Origin: Paractinoplanes atraurantiacus
Lineage (GTDB): Bacteria; Actinomycetota; Actinomycetes; Mycobacteriales; Micromonosporaceae
Reading direction: 5' to 3'
Assembly: GCF_900215205.1 (NCBI RefSeq)
Contig: NZ_OBDY01000040.1
Span: 1-64,000 of the forward strand
DNA: 64,000 bases
Below, piece after piece: positions 34,323 through 43,446 of this stretch. A model generated the notes under the pieces. The model worked only from the letters and a program-made list of their open reading frames with translations, searched no databases and had not been told where the DNA came from. The position numbers and the translations under genes were made by a program. How positions within the stretch are numbered: the first letter of the stretch is position 1; each line of letters begins with the position of its first letter.

Positions 34323-35343
34323 GGCCGTGTTTCGTAGGCGTCGATGTCACGGCGTGGCGGTGATCGATAACAGAAGAGGTCTCCGGTATTTGGTTTAGCG
34401 ACCAAGCCAAAACTTCACACCGGAGACCTCGTGCCGAGCGTAGCGGCAGCGAGGCGACACGACCTGACCGACCTGCAATGGACGGCTCTCGAGCCGTTGC
34501 TGCCTGCGGGAACAGGTCGTGATCGGCCACGCAGATGGACGTTGAGAGTGATCATCGACGGGATCAGGTGGCGGGTGAGGACCGGCTCACCCTGGCGAGA
34601 CGTGCCCGCGGTGTATCCGCCCTGGCAAACCCTGTATCGATGGTTCCGCCGCTGGCAGCGCGACGGCGTCTGGGCCCAAATCCTGGCCTCGTTGCAGACC
34701 CGCGCGGACGCCGCCGGGCTGATCGGCTGGAGCGTGAGCGTGGACTCGACCATCAGCCGCGCCCATCAACACGCCGCCGGAGCCCGCCGTAACGGCGACC
34801 AGCAGAAAGAGCCACCCGGCGGCCTGCAAACCGAGCCAGCCGATCACGGACTCGGCCGATCCCCGGGGCGGGTGGACCACCAAAACGCACCTGGCCTGCG
34901 AACAGGGCCGCAAACTGATGGCCGCGGTCGTGACCGCCGGGCAACGCGGCGACAGCCCTCAGTTCATCAACGTCCTGGCCAAACTGCGGGTCGCTCGCAC
35001 CGGCGCCGGCCGGCCCCGCGTGCGCCCGGACATCGTGCTGGCCGACAAGGCCTACACGTCCAAAGCCAACCGCGCCCACCTGCGATCCCGCGGTATCACC
35101 GCCTGCATCCCGAGCAAGAGCGACCAGGACGCCCACCGCAAAGCCAAAGGCTCCAAAGGCGGGCGGCCACCCGCCTTCGACCCCGAGATCTACCGCCTGC
35201 GTCACGCCGTCGAGTGCGGCATCAACCAGCTCAAACAACACCGCGCCATGGCCACCCGCTACGACAAACTCGCCGTCCGCTACGAAGCCACCCTCACCAT
35301 CGCCGCCATCAACCAATGGCTCCGCGCCCTACGAAACACGACC
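34323..35343 (+). mobile_element. IS5-family insertion sequence
   Basis: About 1,021 bp bounded by inverted repeats GGCCGTGTTTCGTAGGCG (left) and GGTCGTGTTTCGTAGGGCG (right, read inward), flanked by TA on both sides, which fits a TA target duplication. One transposase gene in two frames fills it. The ends are intact, so the element may still be mobile. Confidence 0.85.
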
Positions 35344-35346
35344 TAG
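34431..35346 (+). CDS. IS5-family transposase, two frames (probable -1 frameshift)
   Basis: First frame: RHDLTDLQWTALEPLLP, IDGIRWRVRTGSPWRDVP and VDSTISRAHQHAAGAR with the first catalytic Asp. Second frame: WTTKTHLACEQGRKLMAAVVTAGQRGDSPQF, VLADKAYTS with the second Asp, and VECGINQLKQHRAMATRYDKL with the Glu. The switch occurs near 34862-34870, at a CCCCGGGGC stretch where a -1 slip joins the frames. Programmed -1 frameshifting is known for IS5-group elements with split transposases. The stop TAG uses the flanking TA. All three DDE residues are present. Confidence 0.83.
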
Positions 35347-35399
35347 TCGCATGCGATACGGCGATGGTGGCGGCGTTGACCAGGCGGAACGTGTCCGGC

Positions 35400-35856
35400 T
35401 CGGCTTCACCGCTCAACTGCCGATCCATCGCGCGATCGAGCGGGACGAGGCCACGATCGCGCACTGGCGCCGGTATCAGTGGCCGGCGGTGAAAGAGTCG
35501 CCGCCCGCACGGCCGCCTGGATGAAGGTGACCGCCAAAGGCACCGTGCCGGTCTCGGTGGCCGGGTTGTGCTGCTACCGGCCCGGCGAGTCCAGCCGGTT
35601 GATCTACCGCACGCTGCTTTACCGCGGGCGTAAAGGTCAGCCGAAAGTGTTCCGCGAGCCGGATCTGATCAGGTTACTCGACGCTGCGCATCAGCAGTTG
35701 GAGGCGCCGATGGTGCTGGTCTGGGACGGCCTGTCGGCTCATAAGTCGCCGCCCGCGGTGAAGAACAGACTCAAACGCATGCAATCCCGCGTCGGGCTGA
35801 TCGACGGCTACCTCACCGGAACAGGTCTATCTCCACCATCACCAACCAGACTCTGA
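35400..35856 (+). pseudogene. IS630-type transposase fragments
   Basis: HRAIERDEATIAHWRRYQWPAVKES and, in the frame from 35479, MKVTAKGTVPVSVAGLCCYRPGESSRLIYR, then LVWDGLSAHKS with one catalytic Asp, and KNRLKRMQSRVGLIDGYLTGTGL, the characteristic C-terminus. Segments normally lying between these (the first Asp region, and the part between SAHKS and KNRLKRM including the catalytic Glu) are missing. The fragment is inactive. Confidence 0.75.
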
Positions 35857-35884
35857 CCACCAAAAGTGTCTAGAGCTTCCGGGA

Positions 35885-38392
35885 TCAGGGCAGGTTGTCG
35901 AGACCCAGGACGCGGTCGAGGATGTGGAAGCGGTAGGCGCAGCTCAGGGTGACGAACCACAGGCCCAGCATCGGGAAGACCACCTCGAAAGTGGGTTCGG
36001 CCGGGCCGGCCAGGCCGAAGTAGTTCCACAGCACCGGGACGAACAGGACCGCGAAGAAGACCAGGGCCAGGGCGATCACCAGGTAGAGCGGCCGCCGGTC
36101 GGCCACCGGGGCGGTCCAGGCCGAGAAGAAGCGGTGGGGCGGCTCCAGGAACAGGATCAGCACGAACGAGGCCAGGCAGAAGAACGTGGACAGGCCGGTC
36201 TGGGCGCCGATGGTCGCGGCCGCCTCGGCGAAGTCGGTGTCGCTGCCGTACGTCAAGCCGGTGTAGCGCTCCCACTGGTCGATGATCTCGGCGGGGGTGC
36301 GGCCGTCGGAGAAGCCCCTCTCGATCATGTGGTAGAACAGCGCGTAGATGGCCGTGCCGAAGCCGGCCGTCACCACTGCGGCCGGGACCACGAAGCGGGC
36401 CATGTTGCCGAGCAGGTGGTCGTCCGGTGGCAGCGGCTTGGCCCACCATGTCAGGAAGAACGTGGGCACGCCGACGGTCAGCAGGGTCAGGCCGACCTGG
36501 GCCGGCGAGTACGGGAAACCCAGGCCGAGCATCGTCACCGCGAGGATGACCAGGCCCTGCGAGGCGACCCGGGCCAGGAAGACGTAGAGGGAGACGCCGA
36601 TGCCGTTGAGGATGCGGCGGCCCTCGCGCTGGGCCGGCAGCAGCGCGGCGAACGAGTCGTCGACCAGCACGATGTCGGCCACGTCGCGGGTGACCGCGCT
36701 GCCGCTGCGCATGGCCACGCCGACCTGGGCGCCCTTCAGCGCGCGGGCGTCGTTCACCCCGTCGCCGATCATCGCCACGTAGTGGTGGCGGCGGCGCAGC
36801 GCGGCGACGATGCGCTCCTTCTGCTCCGGGGCGACGCGGCCGAAGACGGTCGTCCGTTCGACGAGGCGGTCCAGGGCCGCGTCGTCGAGACCTTCGAGAC
36901 GGTTTCCGGGTACGGGCTCTCCCGGCTCCAGACCCGCGCGTTCGGCCAGCGCGGCGACGGTGCGGGGATCGTCGCCGGAGAGCACCATCAGCCGTACGCC
37001 GTCATCGCGGAACCGGGCGACGGTCTCGGCCACCTCGGGTCTCAGCTCGTCGGCCAGCGCGACCAGGGCGACCGGCTGAAGCTCCGGCAGGACGGTCCGG
37101 CCCTGCTCGTCGTGCAGGCGCTCACCGATGCCGGCCGCGCGGGCCAGCAGCAGCACCCGCAGCCCACGGCCGGTCCGCTCGGTGACCAGCGCGGGCTCGA
37201 CCGGCCAGCTCAGGCTCCCGGCGAGCGCGTCGGGCGCGCCCAGCACCCAGGTGGCGGTGTCGGTGGCGATGCCCGACCAGCGCAGCGACGAGGCGAACGG
37301 CACCTCGTCGCGGGGCGTCCACGGCTCCCCCGGCAGGGACGCGGCCAGGGCGGCGGTCGTCAGGTTGGGCGTCTCGCAGGAACGGGCGAGGGAACCGAGC
37401 GTCCGCAGGGCCTCGGCGGTGTCGTAGCCGCCGAGCGGCACGACCTCGTCCACGGTGAGCTTGCCGGTGGTGAGGGTGCCGGTCTTGTCGGTGCAGACGA
37501 CGTCCACATTGCTCACCGACTCGACCGCGTTGACCTGCTGCACGAGCGCGCCCTGACCGGCGATGCGGGCGGCCCCGGCGGTGTAGGCGACGGCGATGAG
37601 GAAGAACAGGCCGTACGGGACCAGGCCGGAGAGCACCGCGCCCATCTGCACCAGGCGCAGCAGGCTGAAGCCCTCGAGCGCGGCCTGGGCCAGGATGGTG
37701 AGGCTCATCAGCAGCGCGAGCGCCATGACGAGCCGGACGACGAACTCGATGCGCCGCTGCAGCGGAGTGTCGTCGGTGGTGGCCCGCCGGGCCTCGCTGG
37801 TGAGCCGGCCGGCGTAGCTGTGCCGGCCGACGTCACGGGCGTGCTGGAAGCCGTCGCCGGCCACGCACAGGCTTCCCGAGCGCAGGTCGTCGCCGGGCGC
37901 CTTGGCCACCGGGTCGGACTCGCCGGTCAGCAGCGACTCGTCGGCCTCGAGGCGGCCGCCGTCCTGCAACGGCCCGTCGACCACGATCTGGTCGCCGGCG
38001 CGGACCCGCAGCAGGTCGCCGCGGACGACGGCGTTCGGCGGGACGGACATCTCGCGGCCGTCGCGCACCACGACGACCATCGCCCGGTCGAGCAGTTGGA
38101 GGCGGTCGAGCTTGCGCTTGGCCCGGATCTCCTGGAGGGCGCTGATGACGGCGTTGATGAGACCGAGCCCGACGCTGATGAGCGCGTCGCTGTAGCGCCC
38201 CAGGGCCAGCAGCGCGGCGCCGATCACGAACAGAATAATGTTGAAGAAGGAGAAGACGTTGGTGCGCAGGATGGTCGCGTAACTACGGCCGCCGCCCTTG
38301 CCGGTGGTGTTCGCCTCGCCCCGGCGGCGCCGCACCTCGGCCTCCGCCTCGGTCAGCCCTCGCACCGGCGCCGGCCGCACGTCGAGGTCCAC
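35885..38392 (-). CDS. P-type cation-transporting ATPase
   Basis: 835 residues. Seen in order: actuator domain with LTGESDPVAK, membrane helices with VPYGLFF in the fourth helix, phosphorylation motif DKTGTLT, nucleotide-binding domain, MIGDGVNDARALKGAQVGVAM hinge, and a long C-terminal membrane region. No N-terminal heavy-metal-binding domain and no CPx motif in the membrane, so it is not a copper/zinc exporter; closest in layout to P2-like/CtpE-type actinomycete pumps. The usual PEGL is PYGL here. Ion specificity is not determined. The start GTG lacks a strong ribosome-binding site. Ends 13 bp from the IS remnant. Confidence 0.88.
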   Translation of the reverse strand: MDLDVRPAPVRGLTEAEAEVRRRRGEANTTGKGGGRSYATILRTNVFSFFNIILFVIGAALLALGRYSDALISVGLGLINAVISALQEIRAKRKLDRLQLLDRAMVVVVRDGREMSVPPNAVVRGDLLRVRAGDQIVVDGPLQDGGRLEADESLLTGESDPVAKAPGDDLRSGSLCVAGDGFQHARDVGRHSYAGRLTSEARRATTDDTPLQRRIEFVVRLVMALALLMSLTILAQAALEGFSLLRLVQMGAVLSGLVPYGLFFLIAVAYTAGAARIAGQGALVQQVNAVESVSNVDVVCTDKTGTLTTGKLTVDEVVPLGGYDTAEALRTLGSLARSCETPNLTTAALAASLPGEPWTPRDEVPFASSLRWSGIATDTATWVLGAPDALAGSLSWPVEPALVTERTGRGLRVLLLARAAGIGERLHDEQGRTVLPELQPVALVALADELRPEVAETVARFRDDGVRLMVLSGDDPRTVAALAERAGLEPGEPVPGNRLEGLDDAALDRLVERTTVFGRVAPEQKERIVAALRRRHHYVAMIGDGVNDARALKGAQVGVAMRSGSAVTRDVADIVLVDDSFAALLPAQREGRRILNGIGVSLYVFLARVASQGLVILAVTMLGLGFPYSPAQVGLTLLTVGVPTFFLTWWAKPLPPDDHLLGNMARFVVPAAVVTAGFGTAIYALFYHMIERGFSDGRTPAEIIDQWERYTGLTYGSDTDFAEAAATIGAQTGLSTFFCLASFVLILFLEPPHRFFSAWTAPVADRRPLYLVIALALVFFAVLFVPVLWNYFGLAGPAEPTFEVVFPMLGLWFVTLSCAYRFHILDRVLGLDNLP

Positions 38393-38447
38393 GATCAGCC
38401 GCCCGATCAGCCCGATTGATTACGTTTTGACCATACACAGGGCCACG

Positions 38448-39107
38448 TCACGGCGTGCCGGGTCGGGCCAGACCCATGTCGTACGCGAAGATGACGGCCT
38501 GGATGCGGTCGCGCGCGCCGATCTTCGCCAGGACGCGGCCGACGTGGGTCTTCACTGTCGACTCGGAGAGCACGAGACGCTCGGCGATCTCGCCGTTGGT
38601 CCAGCCCCGGCCGATGGCGACCAGGATCTCGCGCTCGCGTTCGGTGAGCGTGCCCAGCCGGCCGTCCTCTTTCTGGGGAGCGGTCAGATGCTGCGCGAAC
38701 TCGTCCAGCAGGCGACGGGTCAGCGCCGGGGCGATCACCGCGTCCCCGGCGGCCACGGCCCGGATGCCGGCCAGCAGCTCCTCGGGGTGGGCGTCCTTGA
38801 GCAGGAAGCCGCTGGCGCCCGCCCGCAGCGCGGCGTGCACGTATTCGTCCAGGTCGAACGTGGTCAGCATGAGGATCCGGCTGCGGCCTCCGGCGGCGAC
38901 GATCCGGCGGGTGGCCTCGATGCCGTCCATCCCCGGCATGCGGACGTCCATGAGCACGACGTCGGGCCGCGATTCCGAGGCCTGGCGTACGGCGTCGGCC
39001 CCGTTGGCCGCCTCACCGGCCACTTCCGTGCCGGGGTTGCTCTCCAGCAACATCCGGAACGCGAACCGCTGCAACTGCTGGTCGTCCACGATCAGCACGG
39101 TCGTCAT
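38448..39107 (-). CDS. NarL-family response regulator
   Basis: 219 residues. Receiver domain with phospho-acceptor Asp in VVLMDVRMPGMDGIEATRR (about residue 51), conserved Thr in MLTTFD and Lys in LLKDA, then a LuxR-type helix-turn-helix (LTEREREILVAIGRGWTNGEIAERLVLSESTVKTHVGRVLAKI). ATG overlaps the stop of the kinase gene (ATGA). Together they form a DesK/NarL-type two-component system, commonly next to an ABC exporter that it regulates; one such exporter follows on the same strand upstream. Confidence 0.93.
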   Translation of the reverse strand: MTTVLIVDDQQLQRFAFRMLLESNPGTEVAGEAANGADAVRQASESRPDVVLMDVRMPGMDGIEATRRIVAAGGRSRILMLTTFDLDEYVHAALRAGASGFLLKDAHPEELLAGIRAVAAGDAVIAPALTRRLLDEFAQHLTAPQKEDGRLGTLTEREREILVAIGRGWTNGEIAERLVLSESTVKTHVGRVLAKIGARDRIQAVIFAYDMGLARPGTP

Positions 39108-40357
39108 GCGTGTTCCTCCAGCCGCACGGCGTCCAGGTCCGCCGTCACATGCCAGCCGCCGCCGGGCACCGGCCCCGCGTCCACCGTCCCGCCGTAGATC
39201 GCCGCCCGCTCGCGCATCCCGGCCAGACCATGCCCCTCACGCGCCGGGTTCCCCGTGTCGTTCGCGGCGCTGCCCCCGGGCGGGCCGCTGTCGCGCACCT
39301 CGATGTGCAGCCGGTCGTGGCCGGCGGTGACCGCCAGCGTCACGGTGGTGTGCGAGCCCGCGTACCTGAGCGTATTCGTCAGCGCTTCCTGCACGATCCG
39401 GAACGCCGTCACCTGAACGCCGCGGTCCAGGTGGGTGAAGTCGCCGGCGGTCCGGTACTCGATGCCGGGGCCGGCGGCCCGGATCCGCTCGCAGAGCTCG
39501 TCGAGGTCGGCCAGGCCCGGCTGCGGGCGCAGATCGGGAGCACCCTCGTCGTCGCGCAGGACGCCGACCGTGCGGCGCAGCTCGGCCAGCGACTTGCGGC
39601 CGGTGTCGCCGATCAGCTGGAGGGCTTCGCGGCTGCGTTCAGGGGCGGTGCCGACCGCGTACGCGCCGGCGTCGGCCAGCGACACGATGACCGACAGGCT
39701 GTGGCCGACGATGTCGTGCACCTCGCGGGCGACCCGGGTGCGCTCGGTGGCGGTGGCCAGCCGGTCCCGTTGCTCGCGCTCGACCTCCAGGCGCTCGGCC
39801 CGGTCGCGCAGGGCGGCCACGTTCGCCTGCCGGAGCCGGACCGCGATGGCCAGGGCCCCGGCCGCCGTGAAGACGCTGGCCAGGAAGAACAGCACGTCCG
39901 AGACGCCCATCCGGTCGGACAGCCGCCAGGTGACCGGCCCGAACGACGCCAGCAGCACCGGCGCCGCCCAGATCAGGCGGTCGAGCCGCCCGTACCGGAC
40001 CAGGCTGTAGAACGCGATCCCCACCGCCGCGTCCGCCCGGAGCAGCACCCCGGACAGGCATTGGGCGATGAAGACCAGCATGACCACATGGAACACCGCC
40101 ATCGGCGCCCGCCGCCGCCACCAGAGCGGAACCAGCAGAGCCAGCTGGAGGACGACCATCTCGCCGGCCGGCAGATCGGAGAAGGCGACCGGCCCGTCCT
40201 CGTGGCGGACGCCGCCCAGGTCGGGCAGGCAGAAGTTCAGGAAGAGCAGCAGGACCAGGGCCGTGTCGAGCGCCCACGGCCGCCGGGTGTCGAACCGCCG
40301 GAGCCGCTGGCCCACCCGCAGCAGCCCGGCCGTCGCCCCGGCGTCCTCGCTCCTCAC
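39104..40357 (-). CDS. Sensor histidine kinase (HisKA_3, DesK-like)
   Basis: 417 residues from GTG with GGGAGG upstream. Four to six membrane helices (about 30-165) without a large extracellular domain, a coiled coil (residues 185-215), then HisKA_3 with the phospho-His in RTRVAREVHDIVGHSLSVIVSLADAG, and a HATPase with FRIVQEALTNTLRYAG (N-box) and GHGLAGMRERAAIYGG (G-box). Intramembrane-sensing architecture suits membrane or antibiotic stress. Partner is the NarL regulator encoded 4 bases overlapping. Confidence 0.92.
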   Translation of the reverse strand: MRSEDAGATAGLLRVGQRLRRFDTRRPWALDTALVLLLFLNFCLPDLGGVRHEDGPVAFSDLPAGEMVVLQLALLVPLWWRRRAPMAVFHVVMLVFIAQCLSGVLLRADAAVGIAFYSLVRYGRLDRLIWAAPVLLASFGPVTWRLSDRMGVSDVLFFLASVFTAAGALAIAVRLRQANVAALRDRAERLEVEREQRDRLATATERTRVAREVHDIVGHSLSVIVSLADAGAYAVGTAPERSREALQLIGDTGRKSLAELRRTVGVLRDDEGAPDLRPQPGLADLDELCERIRAAGPGIEYRTAGDFTHLDRGVQVTAFRIVQEALTNTLRYAGSHTTVTLAVTAGHDRLHIEVRDSGPPGGSAANDTGNPAREGHGLAGMRERAAIYGGTVDAGPVPGGGWHVTADLDAVRLEEHA

Positions 40358-40413
40358 GTGATCATCCTCCCTCGGCAGCAGGCCCGTCGTCGCCCGAGAT
40401 CACCAGCAGCGGC

Positions 40414-41190
40414 TCAGGCGTCCGCGCGCTTCAAGCGGTACGCCGCGCCGGCCAGGACGGCGGCCGTCCAAGCCAGCAGGACCAGCAGGCCCGCGCCGGC
40501 GCTCAAGGAGCCGTCACTGGAGGTCAACGCGTAGATCGAGGCGCCCGCGTTACTGGGCAGGTACGGGGTGATGGCGTCGGACCAGGAATCGGGCAGCAGC
40601 GACATCAGGCCCGGAACGAGCAGGAACGTGCCGACCAGGGCCGAGATGCCGCCCGCGGTGGAGCGCAGCAGCACGCCCAGCGCCACACCGATCACGCCGA
40701 CCAGCCCCAGATAGGCGCCCGCGCCGAGCAGGCCCCTGACCACGCCGTCGTCGGACAGGCTCACCGCGCCGCTCGTGCCGGACAGGACGGCGCTGGTGGC
40801 CAGGAACGCCACGACCGCGCCGGCCAGGCCGGCCAGGAACGCGATGACCCCGTACACCGAAGCCTTGGCCCACAGGACCGGAAGACGCCGGGGCACCGCG
40901 GCCAGGGTGGAGCGGATCATGCCCGTCGTGTATTCGGCCGAGGACGTCAGCACGCCCAGGACGCCGATCGCGATCAGCGCGAACGTCACGCCGAACAGCG
41001 CCATGCTGTAGCCGGTGGCACCCTCCGAACCGGGCGCGTCGATGCCCGAGCGGCCCTGGAACGCGGCGATGACGCCGAAGCCGACCAGGAAGAGCAGGGC
41101 CAGGCCGAGCGTGATCCAGCTGGAGCGCAGTGACTCGAACTTCGCCAGTTCCGACCGGGCGACCCGGCGTGGTGAGACAGCGATGCTCAT
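40414..41190 (-). CDS. ABC-2 type exporter permease
   Basis: 258 residues with six membrane helices, an N-terminal cytoplasmic amphipathic start (RRVARSELAKFESLRSSWITLGLALLFLVGFG), a SSAEYTTGMIRSTLAAVPRR loop typical of actinomycete ABC-2 permeases, and helical bundle after it. The ATG overlaps the ATPase stop (ATGA). It forms an exporter with the ATPase encoded just before it, and is likely under the two-component system downstream. Confidence 0.88.
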   Translation of the reverse strand: MSIAVSPRRVARSELAKFESLRSSWITLGLALLFLVGFGVIAAFQGRSGIDAPGSEGATGYSMALFGVTFALIAIGVLGVLTSSAEYTTGMIRSTLAAVPRRLPVLWAKASVYGVIAFLAGLAGAVVAFLATSAVLSGTSGAVSLSDDGVVRGLLGAGAYLGLVGVIGVALGVLLRSTAGGISALVGTFLLVPGLMSLLPDSWSDAITPYLPSNAGASIYALTSSDGSLSAGAGLLVLLAWTAAVLAGAAYRLKRADA

Positions 41191-42098
41191 GCCGCACTCG
41201 CCACGTATTCGACGGCGTCGTGGGTCAGGTTCATGAAGGCTTCCTCCAGGGAGACCTCGTGCTTGGTGAGCTCGAAGAGCGGGATGCCGTGCTCGGCCGC
41301 CGTGAACCCGATCTCGCGGGCGGTCCGGCCGGTCACCATCAGCTGTTCCGAGCCGGGACGGCCGGTCACTTCGACCCCCGGACCGGCCAGGAGGCTTCGC
41401 AGCCGTACGGGGTCGGCGGTCGCCACGAGCACGGTGTCGCCACCGGCCTCGCGGACCAGCTGCTCCACGGTCGTGTCGGCCAGGATCCGGCCGCGCCCCA
41501 CGACGATGAGGTGGTCGGCGACCAGGGCCATCTCGCTCATCAGGTGCGACGACAGGAAGACCGTGCGGCCCTCGGCGGCCAGCCCGGTGAGCAGGTTGCG
41601 GATCCACAGCACGCCGTCCGGGTCGAGGCCGTTGACCGGCTCGTCCAGCATCAGCGTCTCCGGGTCGCCGAGCAGCGCGGCCGCGATGCCGAGCCGCTGG
41701 CCCATGCCGAGCGAGAAGGCGCCGGCCCGCTTGCGGGCCACCTGGGCCAGGCCGGTCATCTCGATCACCTCCTCGACCCGGTGGCGGGAGATGCCGTGCG
41801 TGTGGGCGAGCGCCATCAGGTGGTCGAAGGCGGAGCGGCCGGGGTGGATGGCCTTCGCCTCGAGCAGGGCGCCGATCTCGCGCAGCGGGGCCGGGTGGTC
41901 GGCGTACGGGCGGCCGTTGACCGTCACCGTGCCGGAGGTCGGCCGGTCCAGGCCGACGATCATGCGCATGGTGGTCGACTTGCCGGCGCCGTTCGGCCCC
42001 AGGAAACCGGTCACCGCGCCGGGCCGGACCGTGAAGGTCAGCCCGTCGACGGCGGTCTTCTCGCCGTACGTCTTCGTGAGTTCCCTCGCTTCGATCAT
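41187..42098 (-). CDS. ABC exporter ATP-binding protein
   Basis: 303 residues. Walker A GPNGAGKST (about 38-46), Q-loop, signature SLGMGQRLGIAAALLG, Walker B TLMLDEPVNGLDP, and switch His in FLSSHLMSE. A C-terminal ~80-residue extension follows. The order of gene pair and short signature variant (SLGMGQ) match drug/peptide-type ABC-2 exporters. Upstream lies the palindrome at 42165-42180 shared with the divergent lipoprotein gene. Confidence 0.93.
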   Translation of the reverse strand: MIEARELTKTYGEKTAVDGLTFTVRPGAVTGFLGPNGAGKSTTMRMIVGLDRPTSGTVTVNGRPYADHPAPLREIGALLEAKAIHPGRSAFDHLMALAHTHGISRHRVEEVIEMTGLAQVARKRAGAFSLGMGQRLGIAAALLGDPETLMLDEPVNGLDPDGVLWIRNLLTGLAAEGRTVFLSSHLMSEMALVADHLIVVGRGRILADTTVEQLVREAGGDTVLVATADPVRLRSLLAGPGVEVTGRPGSEQLMVTGRTAREIGFTAAEHGIPLFELTKHEVSLEEAFMNLTHDAVEYVASAA

Positions 42099-42164
42099 GT
42101 ATCCAGCGTCGGCCCGAGCGGCCCCGGGGACGTCGTACCGCGGTTCGATCTTGCTGACGGTGAG

Positions 42165-42180
42165 TGGTACCGCGGTACCA
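42165..42180. promoter_or_regulatory. 16-bp palindrome, candidate operator
   Basis: TGGTACCGCGGTACCA is a perfect palindrome in the divergent region between the ABC ATPase gene and the GDSL lipoprotein gene. Further GTACCG copies lie at about 42135 and 42194, so a repeated half-site is possible. Its regulator is not known; the adjacent NarL protein is only one candidate. Confidence 0.55.
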
Positions 42181-42208
42181 CATGATCGACTTCGGTACCG
42201 TTGGTTCG

Positions 42209-43396
42209 ATGACAGGGACCAAGAAGATGCTGGTAGTGGTGGCTCTCACGGTCCTCGCGGCGGCGGGTTGCACCTCCGCTGCACAGAAGCAGGCCGCGAC
42301 GGAGACGGCGTGGGTGGGCAGCTGGGCCGTGGCCGCGCAGAGCGGCGGGCGGACCTTCGACAAGCAGACCGTGCGGCAGATCGTGCACACCAGCGCCGGC
42401 GGCTCGACCGCCCGGATCCGGCTCACGAACGTGTTCGGCAGTGCCCCGCTCACCCTCGCCAACGTTCATCTGGCGCTCAGCAAGGGCGACGCCGCCGCCG
42501 ACGCGAGCACGTCCACGGCCGTGACGTTCGGCGGCGAGCCGAGGGTGACGATGGCCGCGGGCGCGAGCATCGAGAGCGACCCGATCGCGTTCGACGTGCC
42601 GGCCAGTGCCGACCTGGCGATCAGCGCCTACCTCCCGGACGCCAGCCAGGCGACAACGCAGCATTCGTTCGCCAACCGCCACAACTACGTCGCATCCGGC
42701 GACCAGACCACGAACGCCACCCTCGACGGCGCCCAGACCGTCGACAGCTACTTCTTCCTCGCCGGCCTCGACGTCGAGAACGCGGCGGCCGAGGGCACGC
42801 TGGTCGCCCTGGGCGCCTCCATCACCGACGGCTTCGACTCGGGCTTCGGCGCGAACAAGCGCTGGCCCGACCTGCTCTCGCGGCGGTTCAGCGCCGCCGG
42901 CCGCACGGTCGGCGTGGTCAACGCCGGCATCAGCGGCAACAAGCTGCTCAAGGACGGCGCGGGCGAGAGCGTACAGAAACGCTTCGAGCGTGACGTCCTC
43001 TCCCAGCCCGGCGTCAAATGGGTGATCCTCTCCGACGCCGCCATCAACGACCTCGGCGACGACCGCCCCACCGGCGACCAGCTGATCACCGCGCTGCGCG
43101 CCGTCATCCAGCAGAGCCACGACGCCGGCGTTCAGATCTTCTGCTCCACCCTGACCCCCTTCAAGGGCACAAATTATTGGAGTACGCAGGGTGAAAGCGG
43201 CCGCGAAGCGGTGAACGCCTTCCTCCGCGGCGCCTCCAGCGGCTGCGACGGTGTGATCGACCTGGACGCCGCCACCCACGACCCGGACAACCCGGCGACC
43301 TACCTGCCGGCGTACGACAGCGGCGACCACCTGCACCCGAACGACGCCGGCATGCAGGCCATCGCCGACGCGGTGGACCTGTCGCTCTTCCGCTGA
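42209..43396 (+). CDS. SGNH/GDSL-type hydrolase lipoprotein
   Basis: 395 residues. The ATG at 42209 is followed by a lipoprotein signal peptide with lipobox LAAAGC (Cys at about 18). A beta-rich N-terminal region leads to the SGNH domain: LVALGASITDGFDSGFG with nucleophile Ser, GVVNAGISGNKLL with the conserved Gly/Asn, ILSDAAINDLG as block III, and GDHLHPNDAG with catalytic Asp and His. Such proteins are secreted esterases, often acting on acetylated polysaccharides or lipids. The in-frame GTG at 42164 would extend the N-terminus but lacks a better start. Confidence 0.87.
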   Translation: MTGTKKMLVVVALTVLAAAGCTSAAQKQAATETAWVGSWAVAAQSGGRTFDKQTVRQIVHTSAGGSTARIRLTNVFGSAPLTLANVHLALSKGDAAADASTSTAVTFGGEPRVTMAAGASIESDPIAFDVPASADLAISAYLPDASQATTQHSFANRHNYVASGDQTTNATLDGAQTVDSYFFLAGLDVENAAAEGTLVALGASITDGFDSGFGANKRWPDLLSRRFSAAGRTVGVVNAGISGNKLLKDGAGESVQKRFERDVLSQPGVKWVILSDAAINDLGDDRPTGDQLITALRAVIQQSHDAGVQIFCSTLTPFKGTNYWSTQGESGREAVNAFLRGASSGCDGVIDLDAATHDPDNPATYLPAYDSGDHLHPNDAGMQAIADAVDLSLFR

Positions 43397-43446
43397 GTCG
43401 GCCAGGTGACTGATCCGCCCGCCCACGAGGGAGGATCGTCGCCCCC

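Larger units (their letters stand above)
34236..35872. mobile_element. IS630-type element remnant, interrupted by an IS5-family element
   Basis: Outer terminal inverted repeats: left TAGACACCTTT starting at 34236 and right, read inward, TAGACACTTTTGG ending at 35872; 18 of the first 25 positions match. IS630 elements insert at TA, and TA is the first dinucleotide at each end. Transposase fragments remain only on the right side and lack the middle of the protein. The inner IS5-type element occupies 34323-35343. Confidence 0.68.
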
